Positions 1 to 9,675 of a stretch of DNA of 64,000 nt are shown here, piece by piece; positions within the stretch are counted from its first letter, which is position 1, and every line of letters starts with the position of its first letter. A program made the position numbers and the translations under genes. The stretch comes from Candidatus Aalborgicola defluviihabitans (GTDB lineage Bacteria > Pseudomonadota > Gammaproteobacteria > Burkholderiales > Burkholderiaceae_C), in the NCBI GenBank assembly GCA_016705575.1, contig JADIXX010000001.1:930001-994000 (forward strand). Reading direction: 5' to 3'. The notes below the pieces were generated by a model. That model made no database searches and was not told the DNA's origin. It worked only from the letters and a program-made list of their open reading frames with translations.

Positions 1-125
1 TCGTTGTCATTCGGTTTCCCACGATAGCGGCGGCGCAAGGCTGGTTTTCTTCAGCCGCCTACCAGGCACTGATTCCCGTCCGGCTTCAGGCCGCCGACGT
101 GACGCTGCTTTTTTATGCCACCTGA
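1..125 (+). CDS. DUF1330-like protein, C-terminal end only
   Basis: The window opens inside a reading frame (frame 3) that runs to a TGA at 123-125. The roughly 40 visible residues contain VVIRFPTIAAAQGWF and AAYQALIPVRLQAADV, which resemble the C-terminal half of small DUF1330 (dimeric alpha-beta barrel) proteins: FP, then an SxxYQ-like segment, then PLR followed by A. The molecular function of the family is unknown. The start lies outside the window, so length and promoter cannot be judged. No terminator is visible before the next gene. The assignment is from motif memory only. Confidence 0.5.
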   Translation, partial: VVIRFPTIAAAQGWFSSAAYQALIPVRLQAADVTLLFYAT

Positions 126-220
126 AGAAGGTCCTACAGTGAGGCAAACCCGCAGGCACTGCTGCTACCATTAAGCCCCTTTAGATTCACGAATCCACAC
201 CACTCAAGGAGACACTGCAC

Positions 221-619
221 ATGACCATCCTCGTCGCCTACGTTTCACGCCCCGAAGGCAAAGCTGCACTCGATAAGGCCATCGAAATGTCAAAAGAGCG
301 CAATGAGCCACTGCTGGTCGTAAATGCCAGCCCCGGTGGCCAGCAAGAAGACGCCTCGCTGACGCTGGCCTACGAGGTCGAGCAGATTGAAGAGCTGCTT
401 GCCAAGCAAGGCATTAACGGCGAGTTCAAACAGTTTGTACGCGGCAAAAATGCGGTGGAAGAAATCAACGACCTGGTTGACGCGCAAGACATCTCCCTGC
501 TCGTCATCGGCCTGCGCAAGCGCACTGCGGTGGGTAAGCTGATTATGGGCAGCGTGGCCCAGGAAATACTCATGACCGTGGCATGCCCGGTGCTGTGCGT
601 GAAAGCGTTCGGAGCCTAA
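221..619 (+). CDS. Universal stress protein, UspA family
   Basis: This is a 132-residue single-domain Usp protein of the usual family length, cytoplasmic, with no signal peptide. It begins MTILVAYVSRPEG, the typical first beta strand (ILVAxDxS), and ends with the usual ALPVL-like strand (MTVACPVLCVKAF). The segment around residues 96-114 (VIGLRKRTAVGKLIMGS) corresponds to the nucleotide-binding glycine region of ATP-binding Usp proteins. The first glycine of the canonical G-x2-G-x9-G(S/T) pattern is not perfectly placed, so ATP binding is uncertain. An AAGGAG ribosome-binding site precedes the ATG by about 10 bases. Family members help survival under starvation or other stress; the exact role here is unknown. 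The gene stands alone, convergent with the S9 peptidase. Confidence 0.88.
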   Translation: MTILVAYVSRPEGKAALDKAIEMSKERNEPLLVVNASPGGQQEDASLTLAYEVEQIEELLAKQGINGEFKQFVRGKNAVEEINDLVDAQDISLLVIGLRKRTAVGKLIMGSVAQEILMTVACPVLCVKAFGA

Positions 620-693
620 GGTACTGCCATTGCGCTGGGAAGTGTCAGACCGGCCAGCATTTCTGTCATTAGCCAGTAACCCTTGGTTTGCGC

Positions 694-2760
694 CTAAGTC
701 AATGACCGTGCCGCTTTTGGAATGCGGACACTATTGTTGGTAAATCGGTCACACCAGTTGGTGAACTCCCGATACCACAACCTCGAATTCTGGGGTTTCA
801 AAATCCAATGGTTCTCATCGGGGAAAAATACCAACCGTGACGGTACGTTGCGGGCACGCAGCGTGTTGTAGTAGGCCAGACCCTGGTAGTACGGCACTCG
901 GTAGTCCTGCTCGCCGTGGACGACCAGGGTGGGGGTGGCGAAATTTTGCGCGTAGTGATGGGGCGACTGTTTGAGCACGCGGGCTTCGTCATCCCAATGG
1001 AATGCGCCCAGTTCGTGGCCAAACCAGAAATAGCCATCGGACCCCATCATGGAGACCCAGTCATAGCATCCAGCGTGACACACATACGCCTGGTAGCGCT
1101 TGGCTGCAACATGGCCGTTCATGTAGGCCACCATGTAGCCGCCATAGCTGCCGCCGGTGGCCACCATGCGGTGTGGGTCTATGGTGCCAGTGGCCAACAT
1201 ATAGTCGGTTCCAGCTTCCACATCGGCCAGCTCGCGGCGGCCCCAGTCACCATTGATGGATGACAGGAACTTTTGCCCAAAACCACTGGAGCCGTGGTAA
1301 TTGACAGCGGCCACCACATAGCCGGCAGCAGCAAACATTTGCATGTTCCAGCGCCAGTGCCAAGTGTCATTCCAGCAGGTGTGCGGGCCGCCGTGAATGA
1401 CCTGCATCAGCGGCCACTTCTTTTTGGTGGTGGCTGAGTAGCCCGGTGGCGAGACGATCCACATCTGCACCGTATGGCCGCCAAAGCCCTTCACCGCAAC
1501 TGACCGTGCTTCACCCATTTGCAGGCTGGTAAGCAGGCGCTTGTTGAAGGTTTCAATGATGCGCTCGGCACTGCCGTCGACCTTGCAGGCAAGCAAGGTG
1601 GGTGGGTGCGATTGGGCCGAGCGGGCGTACACCAGGGTGCTGCCATCGCGACTCACACGCAGGTCGGTAATCGTTCCACCCTCCCCCGGGCCGCGCAGCA
1701 CTTCTCTTGGTTGTCCGTCTTGCAGAGCAAGCCGCCAGATCGGCTGGGCCACGCCCGCCTCAGCTGTGAAGAACACAGCATCACTGGTGGCGGTCCAGTG
1801 CAGGGGCCCATTAACACCATGGTCCCAATGGCCTGTCCACTCCTGCAATTTCAGGCCCTTGCGCTGTACCCGCCACGCGCGGCATTGTTCGTTGTGGCGT
1901 TCTGTGAAGTTGGTGCCCAGCAAGGCAATCCATTGGCCATCGGGTGAGTAGCGTGGGCCTTCAAAAGCAAAGCGGGTCTGGGTGCTGCTGCGTGCAGTCA
2001 ATGTGCGCGTTTTGCGCGTCTTGATGTCCATGCCCACGATATCGGTGAAAGAAAATTCGCGCGGGTCGGGGTTGAAGTCAAAGGTGAATGCCAGCTCCTT
2101 GCCATCCGGACTGATGTCAAACAGCGACGCGTCGGGCTCGCGGGGCGGCAGGTGTAAGGCGGTTCCCGCAAACAGGTTGTCGAATTTTCCGCTGCCAATG
2201 TCCACGATGTGAATATGGGGCTTGCGTCCACGGGCAAACCAATGGTCCCAGTAGCGGTAGTGGTTGTGCTCTACAACTGTCGCCCGAACCTTGTCATCCT
2301 TCTCCATCTTGGTGCGCTTTTCCTGCTCGGCAGGGGTCTTGAGTTCGGGCCAAACCCAGGAAACAAAGGCCACGCGTTTGCTGTCGGGAAACCAGCGCAG
2401 CGCGCTCACGCCAGTAGCCACGTTGCACACGCGACGGGCCTCGCCACCATCGGCGGGAATGACGTACAACTGCCCCGCCTCATCCGCGTCTTTGCCCTCA
2501 CCCCTTTTGGATACAAACGCAATCCATTTGCCGTCTGGCGACCATTGCGGATCGCTGTCGCGTTTGCCGCGTGTGAGCTGGCGCTGGGTCTTGCCGTTGG
2601 AGGATAGCAGCCAAAGCTGGGTGCTGGCTTCGTCCTTCTTCATGTCGTGGCTGGTGACCGTGGCACAGGTCCAAGCACCATCGGGCGACAGGCTGCCGGT
2701 ACCCAGCCGCTTGAGTGCCCACAAATCGTCAATGGTGATGGATCGCTTTGCAACTGGCAT
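694..2760 (-). CDS. S9 family (prolyl oligopeptidase-type) peptidase
   Basis: This is a 688-residue serine peptidase of clan SC. The N-terminal two thirds contain TolB/WD40-like beta-propeller repeats (for example SPDGAW, WSPDGKWIAFVS, YSPDGQWIALLG). The C-terminal alpha/beta-hydrolase domain carries the nucleophile motif GGSYGGYM with Ser near residue 537, followed by the acid in HGEQDYRVP and the histidine in DENHW. This layout matches acylaminoacyl-peptidase and dipeptidyl-peptidase-like enzymes that cleave short peptides admitted through the propeller. No clear signal peptide is seen, so it is probably cytoplasmic. A GGAGG site sits 7 bases before the ATG. It lies 86 bp downstream of the Ser/Thr kinase gene on the same strand and may be co-transcribed. 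Exact peptide specificity cannot be read from the sequence. Confidence 0.9.
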   Translation of the reverse strand: MPVAKRSITIDDLWALKRLGTGSLSPDGAWTCATVTSHDMKKDEASTQLWLLSSNGKTQRQLTRGKRDSDPQWSPDGKWIAFVSKRGEGKDADEAGQLYVIPADGGEARRVCNVATGVSALRWFPDSKRVAFVSWVWPELKTPAEQEKRTKMEKDDKVRATVVEHNHYRYWDHWFARGRKPHIHIVDIGSGKFDNLFAGTALHLPPREPDASLFDISPDGKELAFTFDFNPDPREFSFTDIVGMDIKTRKTRTLTARSSTQTRFAFEGPRYSPDGQWIALLGTNFTERHNEQCRAWRVQRKGLKLQEWTGHWDHGVNGPLHWTATSDAVFFTAEAGVAQPIWRLALQDGQPREVLRGPGEGGTITDLRVSRDGSTLVYARSAQSHPPTLLACKVDGSAERIIETFNKRLLTSLQMGEARSVAVKGFGGHTVQMWIVSPPGYSATTKKKWPLMQVIHGGPHTCWNDTWHWRWNMQMFAAAGYVVAAVNYHGSSGFGQKFLSSINGDWGRRELADVEAGTDYMLATGTIDPHRMVATGGSYGGYMVAYMNGHVAAKRYQAYVCHAGCYDWVSMMGSDGYFWFGHELGAFHWDDEARVLKQSPHHYAQNFATPTLVVHGEQDYRVPYYQGLAYYNTLRARNVPSRLVFFPDENHWILKPQNSRLWYREFTNWCDRFTNNSVRIPKAARSLT

Positions 2761-2846
2761 GGACTTCCTCCAAGGTGAATGGCCTGATTGTCCGACGGAT
2801 CCATTTTTCTTACCGGACCTGCGCCATGTGAATTACCGCAAGTTGT

Positions 2847-4718
2847 CTAGTTCCTGTCGGTATTGGTATCGCGCTTCAATCTCTGTTCCAGTTCAAGGCA
2901 GGTTGCGGTAGCTGCCAAGTCTGGGCGTTGGCAGGCACGGTACATACACATGGGCCGGGTCAAAAAATTGCTGTCTGCGCAGAGTTTTTCTGGTGTTACC
3001 GTCGGCGCCGCAGGCTTCGGCTCGGGTTTTGACGGAGAGGCCTCAACGGCAGGGGGCGGGCTTGCTGTTTCAGTCACCACCGGCACACGCGGCGGCTCTG
3101 CTTTGGTTGGACGGACCGGTGCACGCCGACCCTGCGCGTTCGTTGCAATTTTGGCCGGTTTAACGGGATCCAAGGGTATCTCAGGGGCGCTGCTCGCTGC
3201 AACAGGAAGTGGGGGGAGCGTAATCGAAGCGCTGGAAGCGTTGTCAGGGATAGGCGGTGCAGCGCTGGCACTGGGCATCGGTTCGCCTGCTGCTTGTGGC
3301 TGTGTCTGCACGACGTCACGGGTCGTCTTGGTTTTTGTGATCGAATTGCGCCAACCCCATGCCACTGAGACCAGGGTCAATAGCACCACAGTTGCAACCA
3401 TTAATCCGATGCCCAGCCTTGGAAACTGGCGCGCGGTCACCATATGCTTGCTTGCAGCTCGCGGCGTGCTTTTGCGTGGGACGGTCGTGCCCTCTGCTAC
3501 CACATATTTGCCACCCATCGATTGGCGAAGCTTCGACTTTCGTGCTGCGGCAGAGTCTTCCTTAGCCGTTGTAGAAGTACCAGACGCCCAGTCTGCAATG
3601 ATGGCGGCGGCATCATCATCGTCAACACCAATGAATTGGGTGGGCGCGTAGTCAGGATCGCTGCGGCTGGGACGGGTCTTGTCCGCAGTCGGCGGTGTGC
3701 CAGTCAGTTGCATTACATCCCCGGCGGGCAGGCACGCCGCCCCCAGCTCGGCACGCCAGTCAAACGAGGACATGCCGTTAGGCGTCGCTAAACCCAGACC
3801 CCGTGCAAAATCACGGACCGACTGAGGCCGGTCCTGGGGTTGTACCTGCAGCGCCCAGGTAATGCCATTGACAAACTGCTCCGAATAACTTTGCCCATAC
3901 TCAGCCGTGACAGTTTTTACCACGCTGGCAAAGACCGGCATCCGGTCATTGACCACGCGGATCGTGGCCGGCAAGGGGGCGTCGTTGCATAGCATGCCAT
4001 GCACAACGGCGGCGAGCGCATAAAGGTCTGTCCATGGACCTTGTGGCAAATCCTGTGAATCTGCATATTGCTCGATCGGCGCGTAATTCACCTTCAAAAT
4101 TGCGGTGTGCGGCTTCGCGTTGTCGCCCAAGGCAAGGCGGGCTGCGCCCAGGTCAAGCAACACCGGTGGCCCCGTGTCCTGCAAAAAAATGTTGTCGGGC
4201 GACACATCACGGTGCAGGGCCTTGCCGCGGTGCAGCACCTTCAGCGCACCCAAAATGGACCACATCACCTTGCGCAGCCACGCTTCAGTAGGCGGGATGC
4301 GCATGCACTGTCGCGCCTGTTTTAGCGTCATGCCACGGTACAGGGGCATCACCATATAGGCGGTACCGTTGGCCTCCCAAAACCGGAACACCCGGACCAG
4401 CGACGGATGCTCGAACATGGCCAGCATGCGGGCCTCACCCATGAAGGACTGCAATCCGGTCTGAAAGGATTCTGCGTCGCGGGAGGCGCGAACGACAATG
4501 TTCAGATGATCGTCACAACGACCGGTGAGTGCCCCTGGCATGTATTCCTTGATCGCCACTTCGCGCTGCAGTGAGTGGTCGTAAGCGCGGTACACCATGC
4601 CGAATCCGCCTACCCCAATCAGGCCCCTGATTTCAAATTCGCCCAACCGGGTCCCACAAGCCAACGCATCCACATGGGTTACGTCGGGTGCAGCAACGCG
4701 AATGGGCAATTCAATCAT
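2847..4718 (-). CDS. Membrane-anchored eukaryotic-type Ser/Thr protein kinase
   Basis: This 623-residue protein has a kinase domain at roughly residues 27-310. The glycine loop is GVGGFGMVY, the ATP lysine is K57 in VAIKEYM, the catalytic loop is HRDVSPDN (H169, D171, N176), and the magnesium motif is LDLG (D189) in place of DFG. A low-complexity linker follows, then one transmembrane helix at about 435-455 (IGLMVATVVLLTLVSVAW). The Pro/Ala-rich tail should be periplasmic and ends in a Cys-containing segment (CADSN, MCMYRACQRP, ATCLE). It should phosphorylate Ser/Thr residues of unknown cytoplasmic targets in response to a signal sensed by the tail. PP2C-type phosphatases often accompany such kinases, but none is seen nearby. 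An AAGGA site precedes the ATG. Confidence 0.88.
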   Translation of the reverse strand: MIELPIRVAAPDVTHVDALACGTRLGEFEIRGLIGVGGFGMVYRAYDHSLQREVAIKEYMPGALTGRCDDHLNIVVRASRDAESFQTGLQSFMGEARMLAMFEHPSLVRVFRFWEANGTAYMVMPLYRGMTLKQARQCMRIPPTEAWLRKVMWSILGALKVLHRGKALHRDVSPDNIFLQDTGPPVLLDLGAARLALGDNAKPHTAILKVNYAPIEQYADSQDLPQGPWTDLYALAAVVHGMLCNDAPLPATIRVVNDRMPVFASVVKTVTAEYGQSYSEQFVNGITWALQVQPQDRPQSVRDFARGLGLATPNGMSSFDWRAELGAACLPAGDVMQLTGTPPTADKTRPSRSDPDYAPTQFIGVDDDDAAAIIADWASGTSTTAKEDSAAARKSKLRQSMGGKYVVAEGTTVPRKSTPRAASKHMVTARQFPRLGIGLMVATVVLLTLVSVAWGWRNSITKTKTTRDVVQTQPQAAGEPMPSASAAPPIPDNASSASITLPPLPVAASSAPEIPLDPVKPAKIATNAQGRRAPVRPTKAEPPRVPVVTETASPPPAVEASPSKPEPKPAAPTVTPEKLCADSNFLTRPMCMYRACQRPDLAATATCLELEQRLKRDTNTDRN

Positions 4719-4888
4719 GTGTCCTTTGTCTGCATATCACCTAGCGTGCGCCCGCATATGGGGGGGGACCATCGAGTCTTGGGATTCTATGGCAGCAGAC
4801 CCCGCTTGTGAGCCCTCACAATGTCGTGCAAGAGTAACAAGTTGCTGACAATTGGCGCGATCTGGGCGCCGGTGCACTCACCAACGGC

Positions 4889-5680
4889 TCACTTCCTGAA
4901 CTTGATCGCCGCGTTAAGTTTGTTGATGACCTCATCGGGTACTTTTTTGCTACACATGATGTGACGATAGTCACCATCAGGCATGCTCTTGAGCTTGACT
5001 TGTTTGAAGTCTGCTCGATCGAATCCCGCGGCACCAATTGCCACTGCGGCTTCTTCGGGGGCCATGAACATGTAGTCGGCCATTTTCATCTTGATCGCCT
5101 TGACCATAAGCAAATTTTCGTCGGTCGTTGTGATTCGCCTGGGTTGGTAGCGTTCGATGAGCGCATCCAGGCTGTTGCTGTACGAATAGCCGAGCTTCAC
5201 CAGTAGCACCAGGCTCTTGTCTCCAAAAAGATCCAACAGCGATTCAAATCGCGACACCTTCGACACATTGGCCGAAGTGGTGAGCAGGATTTGCGGTTGG
5301 TCCTGATAGACAGGCTTGGTGTACTTGGCGAACAACTCTCGTTCGGGTTTTTTGAACATACCTATCATGCAATCTTGCCCCGAATTGGTTTCCAGCATGT
5401 GGAGTTGCCGGGCAAACGACGTTTCTTCTATGTGAAACGGCACATGCGCATTCTTGAACGCGAGGTAGGTCGGCAAACCAGTCAAGCCCGCCAAGCCCTC
5501 GGCGGTGGGCGTCATGTAAGGCGGACGCTGGATATAGTGCAACGTAACAGGCGGCTGAGGCTGCGCCAAGACCGGCAACGACAGGATTAAGGCTAGCAAG
5601 GACAGCGAACTGCGCGCCACTTCGGCAAACCTGGTGCGCTTGCCGGCGACCCAACAATGAGACGTCCTTAAAAAATTCAT
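4889..5680 (-). CDS. Periplasmic solute-binding-like protein
   Basis: I chose the ATG at 5680 (263 residues) because a signal peptide follows it (a basic n-region, then LSLLALILSLPVLAQ). The open frame extends further upstream but that part has no protein-like character. The mature part begins VTLHYIQRPPYM and carries features of bacterial extracellular solute-binding family 3 domains: RPPY near the N-terminus, a KPERE segment (often KxxxR in this group), and YTKPVYQDQP before the hinge. No permease or ATPase is adjacent, so it may be an orphan receptor. Stand-alone members of this group are common in betaproteobacteria and their ligands are mostly unknown. It lies downstream of the porin gene on the same strand. 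No clear ribosome-binding site is seen. Confidence 0.65.
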   Translation of the reverse strand: MNFLRTSHCWVAGKRTRFAEVARSSLSLLALILSLPVLAQPQPPVTLHYIQRPPYMTPTAEGLAGLTGLPTYLAFKNAHVPFHIEETSFARQLHMLETNSGQDCMIGMFKKPERELFAKYTKPVYQDQPQILLTTSANVSKVSRFESLLDLFGDKSLVLLVKLGYSYSNSLDALIERYQPRRITTTDENLLMVKAIKMKMADYMFMAPEEAAVAIGAAGFDRADFKQVKLKSMPDGDYRHIMCSKKVPDEVINKLNAAIKFRK

Positions 5681-5774
5681 CAATTGCCCGGAAATGTGCG
5701 TTGGAGAAGGGGTTGAGCACTGAACCATAAGTAGTGTATCAAGGTCATGGCCAGCTGCAGCTTGCATGCTCCCA

Positions 5775-7382
5775 TCAAAACGGGGTGTAGCGCAGTGAGG
5801 TGAACAGCAACCAGTTGTCTGCCGAGGGAGCCAGGCCATTGAGGTCTGCAAACAGGGTTCGCCGCACATAGCCCACTTGCGAGCCAATCTGCAAACGACC
5901 TTGGAGCCCTTGGTGGAGGGTCCACCAACCGCCAGCAGCAATCTCGAGTACCCGCTGGGTATCACCGTTACAGAAAGCGAGGCCCCTCTCCAGCGCAGTA
6001 ACAGACCCGGTGCAACCATCGTTCATTCGGACGGGGTTACCGTAGCCGAATATCTGTCCACCGACGTTGTCTGTCCCTGCCTCATTGGCCATTTCGACAC
6101 CACCAAACAGGTAAGCCGACCACCGAGAGGAAGGGTGATAGACCAAGCCGGCCTGCGCATGCAATGCCTTGATTGCCACTGGCTTGCCGGCACTGTCGCT
6201 AGTGGCGTCGGGTAATTGGGCTGCACCGTAGCGTCCCAGCCCGGTACCATAACTAAAGCTGCCACTCAGGTCCAAGTTTGTGCTTACCGGTACCCGCGCG
6301 TTTACCCCGCCAGCCAGGCTGGTAGTGGACACAGTTCCACCATTGGGGCCATCGTCCAGTCGGAATACCCGACTCAAACCAAACAACTCGAATTGCCCAA
6401 AAGACTTATCCAACGTCAGCTTGAATGCAACATCGGGCACCGCGTCGAGAGAAATCGGCGTGGTACCGAGACTGGAATGGGGAACCGACGTCGCGACAAA
6501 GCGGGTGAAACCATTGGGCATGATGGCATTTCCCCAAAGCGTTTGCGGGTTTTCGATCGACACTCCGAGAGACACCGGACCCAAATCTTTGACCACGCGC
6601 ACTTGCCACTGACGGGCAAAGTCGGTGCCAACCACCGCCTGATCATCCACCACAGGAGGCAGAGCCTCCTGCAAGCCAGCCATCCCTTTGCCGCGACCGG
6701 GTGTCACCAGGCTGTAGGCCTGGCCGGCTAGTAGAAGGAAACCGCTATCTCCGCCAGAATCCGCCGCCATCCAGGCTTGCCGCAATCGAGGTTGATAACC
6801 GTTGACTTGGCGCATGTTGGCACCATCGCCTACCTCGCCCAGGAAGTCGATTTCCCCGTAGGCGCTCAGGCGGGCTCCGTCTGGGCCATTGCCATCGTCG
6901 ATCCTCAAACTCAGCCGGCTGGCTCTTGCGGAGCCACGTAACTCCGTATTGCGGCCAACATCGCCCTGGGACTGAAACGGGAGAGAAGCGAAGGGGGTAC
7001 CGACGTCTGCCATCAAGTTGTGAAGCCGGAACACCATGCTGGCATCCACAAAGCCCCCCAAGCTGACCAGCGACGATCCAACGCGAATTTGTCCGGGTTT
7101 AAGTAGCTCCGTGCCCTGAGCGCCTCCACCAGTTGACAACTCAGCGATGGCTGGGGGCACAACTGCCTTGGTCAAGGCCGGAACGGCAGGAGCGGCCTCC
7201 ACGGTCGACTGATTTTTGAGACGGTCGATCTGTGCTTGCAGTTCAGCAATTTGTATCTCGATCCGGCCGATTTGCTCCTGAACCGACGTCTGTGCCTGCG
7301 CTCCACCTGAGAGCGCCACTGCCCCGGACCAAACCAACATGCCAGCCACCCGGGACAGACCCGCTACCCTTCCACGTACCAT
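5775..7382 (-). CDS. DcaP-like trimeric outer-membrane porin
   Basis: The start is placed at 7382 because AGGAGG lies about 9 bases before this ATG; an extra 18 upstream codons are open. The protein has 535 residues. A signal peptide (GMLVWSGAVALSGGAQAQ) is followed by a short coiled-coil segment with Glu/Gln/Leu heptads (QIGRIEIQIAELQAQIDRL), then a long beta-barrel with alternating strands ending in an aromatic residue (LFTSLRYTPF). This is the layout of DcaP-type porins, which take up dicarboxylic or other negatively charged compounds. The binding-protein gene follows after about 95 bp, so a joint role in uptake is possible but unproven. The substrate cannot be inferred. Confidence 0.75.
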   Translation of the reverse strand: MVRGRVAGLSRVAGMLVWSGAVALSGGAQAQTSVQEQIGRIEIQIAELQAQIDRLKNQSTVEAAPAVPALTKAVVPPAIAELSTGGGAQGTELLKPGQIRVGSSLVSLGGFVDASMVFRLHNLMADVGTPFASLPFQSQGDVGRNTELRGSARASRLSLRIDDGNGPDGARLSAYGEIDFLGEVGDGANMRQVNGYQPRLRQAWMAADSGGDSGFLLLAGQAYSLVTPGRGKGMAGLQEALPPVVDDQAVVGTDFARQWQVRVVKDLGPVSLGVSIENPQTLWGNAIMPNGFTRFVATSVPHSSLGTTPISLDAVPDVAFKLTLDKSFGQFELFGLSRVFRLDDGPNGGTVSTTSLAGGVNARVPVSTNLDLSGSFSYGTGLGRYGAAQLPDATSDSAGKPVAIKALHAQAGLVYHPSSRWSAYLFGGVEMANEAGTDNVGGQIFGYGNPVRMNDGCTGSVTALERGLAFCNGDTQRVLEIAAGGWWTLHQGLQGRLQIGSQVGYVRRTLFADLNGLAPSADNWLLFTSLRYTPF

Positions 7383-7969
7383 GATCTTTATCCTCCTGAG
7401 TTGAAGCAGAATCCTCCCCCGCAAGGGCTTACCCACGAAAGCCTGTGAGCAAGCAAAAGCCTCCTAAGAATAGCGATTTAGCGTAACACAGACTCTTTGT
7501 GCAACTGGCAACGGTGCACCTGGGGCTGTGGCGAATAAATAAGCGTCAGAAGTCTGCGCATTGAATCGCCCCGGGATTCGTGGAACCCGATTGGTTTAAG
7601 TCAGGCAGGCCAGAGCGACCGGTTATTGGCAACTCGCGAAGATTTTGGCGTCGAGGCTGAATGCCTGGAACCAGCCCAACGCTGTCTTATCGACTGCTGT
7701 CACGGCAGTCCGCTTATGGCCGACGTCTGACCTTCCCTCCTGCGCGCCTCCGGATCTGTCGCCAACACCGCCATTGAAGCCGCGCAACCGTGTATCCGGC
7801 GCGAGTTCGAGGTGCGAGGCCTATCACGACCTATGGTCACATCCTCAAAAACCGCCGCCGCCCGCCCAGCCAAGAAGGCCGCCAAACCTCCGGCATGCCG
7901 CGCTGCGGCATCCAAGCCGCTTCTGCGCCACTTCCAGTCTGCGGACCGCCTCAAGCGGCCGCTTGCAGT
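7383..7969. other. Intergenic region, no convincing gene
   Basis: About 590 bp lie between the porin start and the end of the next minus-strand gene. No complete gene is supported. On the plus strand from ATG 7832 there is a short Lys/Ala/Pro-rich stretch (MVTSSKTAAARPAKKAAKP, then KPLLRHFQSADRLKRP) that looks like the N-terminus of a basic protein but soon runs antisense into the 3' end of the next gene. It could be a truncated remnant. The region just upstream of 7382 presumably carries the porin promoter, but no clear -35/-10 pair stands out. Confidence 0.4.
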
Positions 7970-9202
7970 TCATGGCATTTTTCGACGCGCTGCAAGCGTG
8001 CGCCAAAACACCAGTGCGAGGAGTGCGGTTCCCAAGATTCCGATTGCGTTAAGCCAACGGTCGAACCCGGTAGTCATGCGGCAGCGCGGCCGCTCATTCT
8101 CGCCCGGCTCACAAAGCGCCGTAACCGTCTGACCCCGCGTCCAGGTGTGAAAGCTCGACACATAGATCGTGTGCGCAGGGTCCTGTGCACCAAAATCGAG
8201 CGTTACTTCGTGGTGTGCAACCCCGGTGACGCTCGCGTGCAATTCACTGCCCTGACTCCCAAAGGTAACCTGATTGACGAGGGAGGCGGCAGCGAAAAAA
8301 CACAAGACCAGTGCGATGACAAGGCTCACTTTCCTGGCGATATCCGCTGCACCCGGTTTCGGTTGAGGACTCGATGCGAAGGGTTTGGCCGGTTCAGGCC
8401 GCGCTTGAGCCTCAGCCTCATCGGCGAGTTCCGCTGCAGTCGGGATTGTTCCACCAAACACGGCGCTGGCGACCTGGGTCGCCAAAAGCAACGCAGGGTC
8501 AGTCTCTCGTGGTAACTCCCCGAGGCTGGCGGGCCGGTGTGCTTTGGGCAACACACGAACTTCGAACTCGGCAAGGTAGTTCATGCCACGTCGCGGCGAA
8601 GTAGCGCTCAGCGTCCAGACGATGTCGCCGGGGTTCGTGTTAACGCCGGTTTCCGGTTTGGGTCTGCGGCCAGAGGGCAGGCCATCGGCCGGGATGTCAA
8701 AGCGAAAGGCAAGCTCCCCGGACGCATTGATTCTGCCAAGATCAATCGACGTCTCCCAGAGAGTGTCTGTCTCGTTTTTGCTGCTTTGGTTTGTGCTGCC
8801 AACGGAGGTATGGCGCCAGGCACAGCTAATTCGCATCGCAATTGGCGCTTCAAACGCGGCGATGTGGGTGACGCGCAACATCCCCTCGAAGGTTTCGCCC
8901 AACCTCGGAACATTGCCGTCGATGCTCGACACACCGAACAACTCGAACCTGCGCCCGTGGATGTAGCCGCGGGTCAGGAAGAACAAGCCCAGGAAAGCGG
9001 ACGCTACCGCAAAAAAATGCGGAAGCGGGAAAAAATTGGGCGAACGCGGTTCCAGCATGCCATCGTGCCCGAGCCAGACGAACCCCACCCCCACAATCGC
9101 AGCAGAAAAGCCTAAGCAAAACAAGCCGGCCCTGACGCGTGTGTGCTCAACATCTGGCTCCTCAGCCTCGACGTGAATTCCATTTTCAGGAAGAATGGTC
9201 AT
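7970..9202 (-). CDS. Membrane protein of unknown function
   Basis: I do not recognise this family. The ATG at 9202 (410 residues) has GGGGAG 7 bases upstream and is preferred to a TTG 30 bases earlier. There are two hydrophobic helices near the N-terminus (AGLFCLGFSAAIVGVGFVWL and a second before GRRFELFG). A large beta-rich domain follows (about residues 80-240; arrestin-like strands such as GETFEGMLRV and LAFRFDIPADGLP). A Pro/Ala/Glu linker comes next, then two more helices (VSLVIALVLCFFAAASLV and LGTALLALVFWRTL) flanking a second soluble segment with a few cysteines. Four membrane spans with two soluble domains suggest a sensor or envelope role, but no function is claimed. It stands alone. 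Confidence 0.65.
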   Translation of the reverse strand: MTILPENGIHVEAEEPDVEHTRVRAGLFCLGFSAAIVGVGFVWLGHDGMLEPRSPNFFPLPHFFAVASAFLGLFFLTRGYIHGRRFELFGVSSIDGNVPRLGETFEGMLRVTHIAAFEAPIAMRISCAWRHTSVGSTNQSSKNETDTLWETSIDLGRINASGELAFRFDIPADGLPSGRRPKPETGVNTNPGDIVWTLSATSPRRGMNYLAEFEVRVLPKAHRPASLGELPRETDPALLLATQVASAVFGGTIPTAAELADEAEAQARPEPAKPFASSPQPKPGAADIARKVSLVIALVLCFFAAASLVNQVTFGSQGSELHASVTGVAHHEVTLDFGAQDPAHTIYVSSFHTWTRGQTVTALCEPGENERPRCRMTTGFDRWLNAIGILGTALLALVFWRTLAARRKMP

Positions 9203-9414
9203 CAGCGCGCTCCCCGCAAATTGCAGCACCAATATAGGCTTTTTAAAACCGCTTCGCTAGGATATTTGGGTTGTTTCAACGGATAAGTGTTTCAACCGCG
9301 TGAGGCCAAGTATGGCACCGGGAAGTGTCCTCAATAGCCGGGCTTTCCCTGATGGGGTGATCTGAATTCACAAGATTTTGCCGCCTACCGGCACAATCGA
9401 TATGGAAAGCGCGG

Positions 9415-9650
9415 CTGCGGGGCAAGTACGGTGCCGCGCTGCTTTTGCAGAGGCGGTGGGCGACTACATCGAAACCTACGCCAAGTTTGGCCAATAGCCC
9501 CAAAAACCTGCCAGTGGCAAGATCCTGTTGCGCGTGCCACCCGCAGTACACAGCGCAGCCCTGATGCCGCCAAGGCCAACGGTTCGTGCATGAATAGAAA
9601 GCCACGCAGCCCTCGTCGGAACTACGTTAATCGCTACTAATTTAGTAGCG
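9415..9650 (+). pseudogene. Possible HicB-like antitoxin remnant
   Basis: A plus-strand stretch reads GDYIETYAKFGQ, then a stop, then KPASGKILLRVPPAVHSAAL. It shifts frame into AAKANGSCMN. This resembles the C-terminal end of HicB-type antitoxins (D-DYLE, then KP-SGK--LRVPP--H--A---A---GKSLN). The internal stop and frame change mean it cannot encode a working protein. No HicA toxin is seen. The match is from motif memory and the N-terminal half was not found. Confidence 0.4.
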
Positions 9651-9675
9651 TCTTATTCAGTTTGCTGGGGTTTAC

